18,956 nt of DNA from contig CAZXCK010000083.1 of the NCBI GenBank assembly GCA_964639225.1, forward strand, positions 1 through 18,956, read 5' to 3'. Under the pieces are notes generated by a model. The model had not been told where the DNA came from and did not search any database. It saw only the letters and a list, made by a program, of their open reading frames with translations. The first letter of the stretch is position 1, and each line of letters begins with the position of its first letter. The DNA is from CAZXCK01 sp964639225. Lineage in GTDB: Bacteria; Chloroflexota; Anaerolineae; Aggregatilineales; Phototrophicaceae. A program made the position numbers and the translations under genes. Of the stretch, positions 7,473 through 13,813 are shown piece by piece.

Positions 7473-8735
7473 CTATTCCAGCGGGCGCAGCGGCTGGCGG
7501 ATGATTGGCTGCGGCCCGCTGAAGTCGGTCAGTTCCACGTAATCGGGATAATCTGCGCCGTCGCGCGGCTGCCATTCGGCGATGCTGTCCAGAGTCAGCC
7601 GTCCCTGACGGCGGCGCAGGGTTATCACAAACGGCAGCCGGTCATACAGGCGCTGGACGGCCATTTCGCTGGCGGCCAGGTGACTGCGCCGGGCCAGCAT
7701 ACTCAGGGCGGCGGTCAGGCGTTTGCTGGTCGCCGGGCCACGAAACGCCCACAGCATGCGGGGTACGTTGTCGCTGGTCAGCAGCGGTGTAACGGCTTCC
7801 GGTTCGCCGGTGCGCACCTCGTCGATCAGCAGACAGCCCACCCGGCGTTCGAGCGCGGCCCGCATCTGTTCGGCCAGCGTGACTGGCGGCATATGCGGCC
7901 CGCCGGGATGCGCGACCAGTCGCGCTGCGCCGTCCGGCAGATGCATCTCGCCCGTGCGCTCGACAGCCAGCAGCGTCTGCTGCGTCTGGCTGGTCATCAG
8001 CCGTGCCAGCAGACCCAGCAGCGTTGTCTTCCCGGACTCCGTCTCGCCTGCCACGAGAATCCCATAAGTTGACCGTGCCAGTTGTCGCAGCAGGTCGGCG
8101 GCGGCAGACGGTATCACGTCGTTGTTTACCAGATCGTCGAGTGTGGGTGGCTGCGCCGGGTGCAGGCGAATGTCGGCGCTGAGGTAGATCGTCACCGGTG
8201 GGGTGGCCAGGCTTAGACTCGCTCGCCGTCCGTTGACCATCAGGCCGGTTTCCAGCAGCGGTTCGTCATCGTGCAGATCGGTGCCACCGGTGGCCAGCAG
8301 TCGCCGGATGATCTGCCGCAGGTGCGTCTCGTCCTCGAACAGCGGCCCGATAGATTGCAAATCTTTGTGACCGTAGCGCACAGCGGCGCGGTCTGCGCCT
8401 TCCAGCGTGATGGTTGTCACCTGCGGATCGGCCAGCAGCGCATCCAGTGGACCGTAACCGAACAGCTCTGCATAAGCGCGGCGCATCAGGTCGGCTTTGT
8501 CGGTCGTGTCCAGCGGCACCGATTCCACCGCCGCCACATAATCGACGGTCGCCAGCAGCAGCTTCATCCGCGCCGCCTCGGTGATAGCGCGGCGCAGCGC
8601 GGGGGAATCGCTGCCGTGTTCGTCTTTGAAGGTCTCAACGACCCGTTCCAGCAGTGCCGCCAGCGAGATCATGCGCGTGCCGCGCCGCGATGGCAGCAGC
8701 CGGGGCTGGCGTTTGTGGTCTGTGTCTGCCATCAT
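7473..8735 (-). CDS. Divergent CpaF/TadA (VirB11-like) secretion ATPase, orphan
   Basis: 420 residues. An N-terminal region containing FGYGPLDALLADPQVTTI (92-109) matches the all-alpha/N-terminal domain of CpaF/TadA ATPases, which power Tad/Flp pili or type II/IV secretion. The P-loop is GETESGKTT (230-238); most relatives have GGTGSGKTT. LLIDEVR (302-308) occupies the Walker B position. The region after it, where CpaF proteins carry a conserved TGH..S..T.HAN histidine box, reads SDNVPRMLWAFRGPATSKRL (321-340) and lacks that motif. No pilin, TadB/TadC or peptidase gene is adjacent. ATG codons at 8735 and 8732 are both possible; GAGG upstream is better spaced for 8732. Homology is clear; ATPase activity and partner are doubtful. 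Confidence 0.8.
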   Translation of the reverse strand: MMADTDHKRQPRLLPSRRGTRMISLAALLERVVETFKDEHGSDSPALRRAITEAARMKLLLATVDYVAAVESVPLDTTDKADLMRRAYAELFGYGPLDALLADPQVTTITLEGADRAAVRYGHKDLQSIGPLFEDETHLRQIIRRLLATGGTDLHDDEPLLETGLMVNGRRASLSLATPPVTIYLSADIRLHPAQPPTLDDLVNNDVIPSAAADLLRQLARSTYGILVAGETESGKTTLLGLLARLMTSQTQQTLLAVERTGEMHLPDGAARLVAHPGGPHMPPVTLAEQMRAALERRVGCLLIDEVRTGEPEAVTPLLTSDNVPRMLWAFRGPATSKRLTAALSMLARRSHLAASEMAVQRLYDRLPFVITLRRRQGRLTLDSIAEWQPRDGADYPDYVELTDFSGPQPIIRQPLRPLE

Positions 8736-8820
8736 TTGATCCTCGTCTGATGTGATCCTACTTGACCCTTACTATCGCCCGATTCTGCATTAAAATGACA
8801 ATGGCATGCTCGAGTAGCTG

Positions 8821-8849
8821 TTAATCGGCGCGATTCTTGCCCTTATATT
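8821..8849 (+). promoter_or_regulatory. Candidate promoter of adoK
   Basis: TTAATC (8821-8826), 17 bp spacer, TATATT (8844-8849, five of six). The predicted start lies about 27 nt before ATG 8883. The surrounding 147 bp between the divergent ATPase and adoK genes is AT-richer than the rest of the window. By eye only. Confidence 0.35.
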
Positions 8850-8882
8850 TGCATTTTAACAGGACAAACACGAGAACAGACC

Positions 8883-9857
8883 ATGAATATCGTTGTCACT
8901 GGTTCCATCGCCTACGACTACCTAATGCGTTTCCCCGGCAAGTTCACCGATCATCTGCTTAGTGAGCAGCTTCACCAGGTCAGCCTCAGCTTTCTGGTTG
9001 AGGAGATGTCCAAGCACTGGGGCGGCGTGGCGGCCAACATTGCGTACAGTCTGGCGCTGCTGGGACTTCGTCCGCGGTTGATGGGTACGGCGGGTCGTGA
9101 CTTCGGCGATTACCGCGAATGGCTGGAAGCGGCAGGCGTGGATACCAGCACCGTGCGCCAGATCGACGATGTGTTTACGGCGTCGTTCTTCGCCAATACT
9201 GACACCATGAACAACCAGATCGCTTCATTTTACTCCGGTGCGATGGTTTATGCGCGTGATTACCGGCTGGCGGATGCGATCAACGGCGACCCGGACTTGG
9301 TAATTATCTCGCCGAATGACCCGATGGCGATGTCCAACCTGGCGCAGGAATGCCGCGAGCGTGGCATCCGCTTTATCTATGACCCCAGCCAGCAGGTGGC
9401 TCGCCTCTCCGGTGAGGACATCGCGCGTGACATGCAGGGCGCGTATATGCTCATCGCCAACGCTTACGAGACTGAGATCATCACCCAGAAGACCGGGCGC
9501 AGCCTGGACGATTTGCGGCGTGAGATCGAGATTCTGGTCGTCACTCGCGGCGAGACCGGCTCGACCATCTACCATCAGGGGCAGCAGATCAGTGTCAGCC
9601 CCTTCCCGCCGAATGTGATCCACGACCCGACCGGTGTCGGCGACGCTTATCGCGCCGGGTTTATCTATGGTCTGGTCCACGACTGGCCGCTGGAACTGGC
9701 CGGGCAGTTGGCCGCGCTGTGCGCGACTTACGTGCTGGAGCAGGTCGGCACACAGAATCACCGCTACACTGCCGAAGAATTTGTGGCGCGCTTCCGGAGC
9801 CGTTATGATGACCAGGGGCTGCTCGATGCCATGCTGGCGGCAGCGCGGAGCGGATGA
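8883..9857 (+). CDS. adoK: Adenosine kinase (PfkB family, mycobacterial AdoK type)
   Basis: 324 residues. It phosphorylates adenosine to AMP with ATP, cytoplasmic. As I recall the Mycobacterium tuberculosis AdoK sequence, the similarity extends along the length: the N-terminus VTGSIAYDYLMRFPGKF, HQVSLSFLVEEM (31-42), GGVAANIAYSLALLG (47-61), QIASFYSGAM (112-121), YDPSQQVARLSGE (166-178) and DPTGVGDAYRAGF (248-260). D254 is the expected catalytic base and the surrounding glycines form the anion hole. This subtype is ribokinase-like and distinct from eukaryotic adenosine kinases. The ribosome-binding site is weak. The gene is followed 109 bp later by ahcY, whose product releases adenosine, which supports the substrate assignment. 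Confidence 0.9.
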   Translation: MNIVVTGSIAYDYLMRFPGKFTDHLLSEQLHQVSLSFLVEEMSKHWGGVAANIAYSLALLGLRPRLMGTAGRDFGDYREWLEAAGVDTSTVRQIDDVFTASFFANTDTMNNQIASFYSGAMVYARDYRLADAINGDPDLVIISPNDPMAMSNLAQECRERGIRFIYDPSQQVARLSGEDIARDMQGAYMLIANAYETEIITQKTGRSLDDLRREIEILVVTRGETGSTIYHQGQQISVSPFPPNVIHDPTGVGDAYRAGFIYGLVHDWPLELAGQLAALCATYVLEQVGTQNHRYTAEEFVARFRSRYDDQGLLDAMLAAARSG

Positions 9858-9866
9858 AACCCACAC

Positions 9867-9895
9867 GCGACAGACGTATGAACGTGTGCTAAAAT
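9867..9895 (+). promoter_or_regulatory. Candidate ahcY promoter overlapped by an inverted repeat
   Basis: GCGACA (9867-9872), 17 bp spacer, extended -10 TGC TAAAAT (9887-9895). The inverted repeat CACACG (9862-9867) / CGTGTG (9883-9888) overlaps both promoter elements, as an operator could. The leader would be about 65 nt and contains a small hairpin, CGGGC (9933-9937) / GCCCG (9942-9946). Confidence 0.45.
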
Positions 9896-9966
9896 GCCGC
9901 GTTTGTTCCTAGTTTTATCGTTGGTTGTTTTTCGGGCGTTTGCCCGTTGGAAGCTCAGGAGACAGC

Positions 9967-10992
9967 ATGACCGTCGAACATGATGTAAAAGACCTCGACC
10001 TCGCTACCGGGGGCCGCTATCGCATTGACTGGGCCGAGCAGCAGATGCCTGTCCTGCGCGCGATTCGTGAACGCTTCGAAAAAGAGAAGCCGCTCAAGGG
10101 CGTTCGCATGTCGGCCTGCCTGCATGTGACCACCGAAACCGCGAACCTGATGCGGACCCTGCAGGCCGGTGGCGCGGACGTGGTGCTGTGCGCATCGAAC
10201 CCGCTTTCTACGCAGGACGACGTCGCCGCCTCACTGGTGGCCCACGACGAGATNNNNNNNNNNNNNNNNNNNNNNNNNNNNNNNNNNNNNNNNNNNNNNN
10301 NNNNNNNNNNNNNNNNNNNNNNNNNNNNNNNNNNNNNNNNNNNNNNNNNNNNNGGGCGTACAATCGTGGTTGCCGGTTACGGTTGGTGCAGCCGGGGTAT
10401 CGCCAGCCGGGCGCACGGCATGGGCGCCAACATCATCGTCACCGAGATTAACCCGCTGCGGGCGCTGGAAGCCGTGATGGATGGCTATCGCGTGATGCCG
10501 ATGGAAGAGGCCGCTCCGATTGGCGACATCTTCGTGACCGCCACCGGCGACATCAACGTGATCGACACCCACCACTTCGAGAAGATGCAGCATGGCGCGA
10601 TTGTCTGCAATTCCGGTCACTTCAATGTAGAGATCAACCTGGCCGGTCTGGCGAAGATGGCCCAGGGCGAGCCGCGCCTGGTGCGGCCTTTTGTTGAGGA
10701 ATACGTTGTCAACGGGCGCGCCATCTACATTCTGGGCGAGGGCCGTCTGATTAACCTGGCCGCCGCCGAAGGTCACCCGGCCAGTGTGATGGATATGAGT
10801 TTCGCGAACCAGGCTCTGGGCGCAGAATTTATGATCCAGAATGCCGCCAACCTGACCCCCAACGTTTACACCATCCCCGAAGAAGTCGATATGGAAATCG
10901 CCCGGCTCAAGCTGGAGACGATGGGCGTCAACATCGACACCCTGACCCCGGAACAGGAACGCTACCTGAACCAGTGGGAAGAGGGTACTTAA
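9967..10992 (+). CDS. ahcY: S-adenosylhomocysteine hydrolase (interrupted by an assembly gap)
   Basis: AhcY reversibly hydrolyses S-adenosylhomocysteine to adenosine and homocysteine using tightly bound NAD, relieving product inhibition of methyltransferases. Before the gap the N-terminal domain shows SACLHVTTETANLMRTL and CASNPLSTQDDVAASL. After it comes the NAD-binding Rossmann segment GRTIVVAGYGWCSRG, then VTATGDINVI, the ICNSGHFNVEI segment and a C-terminus ending LTPEQERYLNQWEEGT. ATG 9967 follows AGGAGA at 9957-9962. About 308 codons are visible. The 100 N interrupt the stretch that normally holds catalytic residues (the NDS..K..FDN region), and roughly three times that length should be missing if the protein is a normal size. 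The frame happens to stay open across the placeholder. Not a pseudogene on this evidence. Confidence 0.93.
   Translation: MTVEHDVKDLDLATGGRYRIDWAEQQMPVLRAIRERFEKEKPLKGVRMSACLHVTTETANLMRTLQAGGADVVLCASNPLSTQDDVAASLVAHDEXXXXXXXXXXXXXXXXXXXXXXXXXXXXXXXXXXGRTIVVAGYGWCSRGIASRAHGMGANIIVTEINPLRALEAVMDGYRVMPMEEAAPIGDIFVTATGDINVIDTHHFEKMQHGAIVCNSGHFNVEINLAGLAKMAQGEPRLVRPFVEEYVVNGRAIYILGEGRLINLAAAEGHPASVMDMSFANQALGAEFMIQNAANLTPNVYTIPEEVDMEIARLKLETMGVNIDTLTPEQERYLNQWEEGT
10254..10353. other. Assembly gap (100 N) inside ahcY
   Basis: Exactly 100 N, a placeholder. Comparison with AhcY family architecture suggests the real missing DNA is about 300 bp or more, so coordinates downstream of here are nominal. 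Confidence 0.97.
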
Positions 10993-11013
10993 ACCGCAGC
11001 ATATGACAGGCGT

Positions 11014-11056
11014 GCAGCGTCGCGTATTGTTCGCAATCGTGACGCTGCCGCGTTTT
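11014..11056 (+). terminator. Strong hairpin with UUCG loop after ahcY, probable terminator
   Basis: GCAGCGTC (11014-11021) pairs with GACGCTGC (11041-11048). Inside, GCG/CGT (one G-U, one bulged T) and ATTG (11026-11029) / CAAT (11034-11037) extend the stem to about 15 pairs closed by a TTCG tetraloop. A short T-run (TTTT, 11053-11056) follows after four bases. It lies 21 bp after the ahcY stop. Tail quality is moderate. Confidence 0.6.
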
Positions 11057-11102
11057 GACTGTCGATCCCAAATGTATCCGCTTTATGCAAGGAGAGAGGA
11101 AC

Positions 11103-13673
11103 ATGAAGCGTCTTATCAGTCTGCTGGCCGTTGTGGTGCTGGTACTGGCTTTAGGCGTCGTTAGCACGTCGGCTCAGTTCAGCGATAATGGCCAGGTGCG
11201 CTTCGTTCACGCCATTCCCGGCGTGACTGCTGTCGATATTTACACCGACGGCCAGCTTACCGTGAGTGGGCTGGGTTATGGCACGGCATCCAACTACATC
11301 AGCGCGCCCATTGGCGAGCGCCAGATCACCGTCCGGCCTCGCGGCCTGACGACTATCCTGTGGCAGCAGACCGTCAACGTGACGCCGTCGCCGCAGACTC
11401 TGATCGCGTCCACCATCGACCCGCTCCAGTTCAACGCTTACGCTGACGACTTCAGCTCGATCGAACTGGGCCAGACCCGCCTCAAGATTATTCACGCTGT
11501 CGCGGGCGGTCCGTCGGTTGACGTACTGGCCGGAGAAGATGCGATTACGCAGGGACTGACTTACGGCGGCGAGATCGGCACGTTCGACATTCCCGCTGAT
11601 GTCTATGATCTGTCGGTCGTGGTCAGCGGCACCGAGGATACCGTGCTGCCGGCGACTCCCTTCAGTCTGATCGGTGGCACGACACAGATGGTTATCGTCT
11701 ATGGTACCGCTGCCATTCCTGAAGTGATGGTGCTGTCTGCGCCGACTGCTGCCGATGGCCCGGCGGGCTTCCTGCGCGTTGCGCATGCGGTGGCCGAAGC
11801 TCCGGCAGTCGATGTCTACGCGGCGGATACGCTGCTTATCCCTGGCCTGGAATTTGGCCAGACTACCGAACATCTGGCGATCCCGGAAGGCACTTATCCG
11901 GTTGAGCTGCGTGTCGCTGGCACGACTGAAGCTGTCCTGGCGACCGAGGTCAGCATCGCCGATGGCAGCGCCCAGACGGCGGTTGCCCTGGGCACGCTGG
12001 ACACGCTCGACGTGGCCGTATTTGCCGATGAGGTCGGTGGCATCAGCGAGAGTCAGGCGCTGGTGAGCGTAATCAACACCATTCCTGACGGCACTGTGAG
12101 CGTCACCCTGGCGGATGGTACCGTGCTGGCTGCTGATCTGCCGTTTGGCGAGATCAGCGATGTGGCCAGTGTCGAGCCGGGCGCACAGGCCGTGCGCTAC
12201 GTGCTGACGGTCGCTGGTGAGTCGGCTTCGCTGGAACTGACCGAGCAGAGCCTTTACGGCGGCGTGTACTACAACGCGCTCGTCACCGAAGGCAGCCGCT
12301 TTACGCCGCCCGCGCTGACGTTCGCCGCTACCAGCCTGGCGCAGTCTGTCGCCAGCGCGCCGGGAGCCGGTGATGTGGTTATCGCCGAGCCGCCGGTCGA
12401 AGAGCCGCCAGTTGAGGAACCGCCTGCTGAGGAGCCGGTCGAAGAGCCGCCGGTTGAGGAACCCGTTGAACAGCCACCGGTCGAAGAGCCACCTGCTGAG
12501 GAACCGCCCGCCGAGCCGGAAGTCGAGCCGACGCAGGCCCCGGCCCCGACTGTGGTGCAGGCCCAGCCGACCGCTGTGCCGGCTGGCCCCACTGCCCGCG
12601 TTCTGCTGGACCCCGGCGCTAACCTGCAACTGCGTCAGTATCCCAGTTCCGAGGCGCTCTCGCTGGGTCTGGCTCCGTCTGGCACGGTCCTGGAAGTCAA
12701 CGGGCGGGAAGGCGCGCCCGTCGACCTGGACGGCAACGAAATGATGGTCGAGAACGAAAACGGCGAGATGGTCGAGTGGGTGGACCCGGTCGAACTGCTT
12801 GAGGACGAAGACGACGATCTGGACCCGACTGAGACGTGGCTCAACGTCGTATACAACACGCCGGACGGTGGCACCATCACCGCCTGGGTCAGCGCCCAGT
12901 ATATTGAACTGCGCGACGAGGACAACCTGCTCATGAAACTGGCGGAGCTGCCGACTGTCCCCGCCAACCGCCCCGGCGAAGCCGTCAACACCTCGATCAC
13001 GCCGCCATCGGCTCGTGAGGATCGTGTGACCGCGCGCGTCGTCAACCTGGACTTCGGCGTTAATCTCAACCTGCGCCGTACCCCGGAAACCGGTGGTGAG
13101 GTGCTGGCGCGCATTCCGCTGGATACCGTGCTGGATTTCGTGGGCCTCGGTGAATCTGAGGACTGGGCCTTCGTCAGCTTCAACCCGCCGGAAGGCGGTG
13201 AGGTGCGCGGCTGGGTCTCGACCGGTTTTGTCACCTACGAATACAACAACCGGGCCATTACCCTTGAGGAACTGGCGGTCCGCAATCTGCTGGAATATCT
13301 CGATGAAGAGACCGTGCGCGGTGCCATCACCTCCGGAACCGTGCCGCAGGTCGCCGCCCCCACCGTCGATCCGCAGATCAACGCTTACGTGGCCGAGGTC
13401 ATGGTGGACGCTGATGCCAACCTGAACCTGCGCCGCACGGCCAGCGATCAGGCCGAGGTCATCGCGCGTATTCCGGGTGGCACACGCCTCATCATCGATG
13501 GTCGCACGGACGACGCCGAATGGCTGCAAACCACATTTGAGAATCAGGTGGGGTGGGTGGCATCGGCTTTCGTCACGCTGACCTTCAACGGTGTGTCGGT
13601 AGAAGTGGACGAAGTACCGGTTGTCGCTGCGCCGGAACCGGCTACTGAGGGCGAAGAAGAAGCACAGGGCTAA
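11103..13673 (+). CDS. Secreted DUF4397-repeat protein with Pro/Glu linker and SH3-like domains
   Basis: 856 residues. A Sec signal peptide covers about 1-24 (MKRLISLLAVV... STSA-QF). Four DUF4397 modules follow, recognised by repeated V-x-x-x-HA-x-x-x-x-x-VD-x-Y/L starts at about 31 (VRFVHAIPGVTAVDIY), 126 (LKIIHAVAGGPSVDVL), 223 (FLRVAHAVAEAPAVDVY) and a degenerate one at 319 (ALVSVINTIPDG). A PVEEP-type repeat linker spans 430-476. Three bacterial SH3-like modules follow: about 497-605, 643-712 (NLNLRRTPETGGEVLARIP) and 763-828 (NLNLRRTASDQAEVIARIP). The first SH3-like module has an acidic insert (LEDEDDDLD, 566-574). ATG 11103 has AAGGAG at 11089-11094 with 8 nt spacing. SH3b modules commonly bind cell wall; the role of DUF4397 is unknown. 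No LPXTG or C-terminal membrane anchor is present. Probably envelope-associated. The next gene encodes a related lipoprotein. Confidence 0.88.
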   Translation: MKRLISLLAVVVLVLALGVVSTSAQFSDNGQVRFVHAIPGVTAVDIYTDGQLTVSGLGYGTASNYISAPIGERQITVRPRGLTTILWQQTVNVTPSPQTLIASTIDPLQFNAYADDFSSIELGQTRLKIIHAVAGGPSVDVLAGEDAITQGLTYGGEIGTFDIPADVYDLSVVVSGTEDTVLPATPFSLIGGTTQMVIVYGTAAIPEVMVLSAPTAADGPAGFLRVAHAVAEAPAVDVYAADTLLIPGLEFGQTTEHLAIPEGTYPVELRVAGTTEAVLATEVSIADGSAQTAVALGTLDTLDVAVFADEVGGISESQALVSVINTIPDGTVSVTLADGTVLAADLPFGEISDVASVEPGAQAVRYVLTVAGESASLELTEQSLYGGVYYNALVTEGSRFTPPALTFAATSLAQSVASAPGAGDVVIAEPPVEEPPVEEPPAEEPVEEPPVEEPVEQPPVEEPPAEEPPAEPEVEPTQAPAPTVVQAQPTAVPAGPTARVLLDPGANLQLRQYPSSEALSLGLAPSGTVLEVNGREGAPVDLDGNEMMVENENGEMVEWVDPVELLEDEDDDLDPTETWLNVVYNTPDGGTITAWVSAQYIELRDEDNLLMKLAELPTVPANRPGEAVNTSITPPSAREDRVTARVVNLDFGVNLNLRRTPETGGEVLARIPLDTVLDFVGLGESEDWAFVSFNPPEGGEVRGWVSTGFVTYEYNNRAITLEELAVRNLLEYLDEETVRGAITSGTVPQVAAPTVDPQINAYVAEVMVDADANLNLRRTASDQAEVIARIPGGTRLIIDGRTDDAEWLQTTFENQVGWVASAFVTLTFNGVSVEVDEVPVVAAPEPATEGEEEAQG
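12390..12530 (+). repeat. In-frame repeat coding a Pro/Val/Glu-rich linker
   Basis: About nine imperfect 15-bp units encode variants of PVEEP, PAEEP and PVEQP (residues 430-476 of the secreted DUF4397 protein). Third-codon positions vary between units, which suggests an older, selected linker rather than a fresh replication slip. It separates the DUF4397 half from the SH3-like half. Confidence 0.85.
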
Positions 13674-13720
13674 AATAACCACTGAGGCCGCGCTCGTCGC
13701 GGAACCATAACCAGCTACAG

Positions 13721-13759
13721 AAGTCCCGTAAGACGCCAAGGCTTGTCTTGCGGGACTTT
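13721..13759 (+). terminator. Rho-independent-type terminator between the two DUF4397 genes
   Basis: AAGTCCCGTAAGAC (13721-13734) pairs with GTCTTGCGGGACTT (13745-13758) over 14 bp with one G-U pair. The loop can pair further as GCC/GGC. The T-tail is short (TTT at 13757-13759). It lies 47 bp after the stop of the upstream gene. Confidence 0.7.
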
Positions 13760-13769
13760 GTGCTATCAT
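13743..13769 (+). promoter_or_regulatory. Candidate extended -10 promoter of the DUF4397 lipoprotein gene
   Basis: TGC TATCAT at 13761-13769 is a good extended -10. TTGTCT at 13743-13748 could serve as a -35 but at a short 15 bp spacing and within the terminator stem. Transcription would begin about 40 nt before the start codon, so the lipoprotein may be expressed separately from its neighbour. Confidence 0.4.
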
Positions 13770-13813
13770 AACGTTGTGAGACGATAGCCGGCTGCTCGGC
13801 TCTGAGGGGGAAT

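Noticed and set aside
8761..8796. TTGACC / TAAAAT as the adoK promoter
   Set aside because: The two boxes are 23 bp apart, too far for a standard sigma-70 promoter; the 8821-8849 pair fits better.
9896..9966. SAH riboswitch in the ahcY leader
   Set aside because: Only a 5-bp hairpin is visible; I cannot match the conserved core of a known SAH riboswitch.
11055..11087. TTGACT (11055-11060) as a promoter for the secreted DUF4397 gene
   Set aside because: No acceptable -10 lies 16-18 bp downstream; TATCCG and TTTATG are at spacings of 14 and 21.
12390..12530. Short tandem repeats considered as a CRISPR or minisatellite array
   Set aside because: They are contiguous 15-bp codon repeats in frame with no spacers, encoding a Pro/Glu linker.
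11151..13769. An 872-codon open frame on the minus strand opposite the secreted DUF4397 gene
   Set aside because: It is low-complexity and Arg/His/Gly-rich, has no recognisable domain, and mirrors a gene with a clear signal peptide, ribosome-binding site and domains. High-GC codon bias produces such antisense frames.
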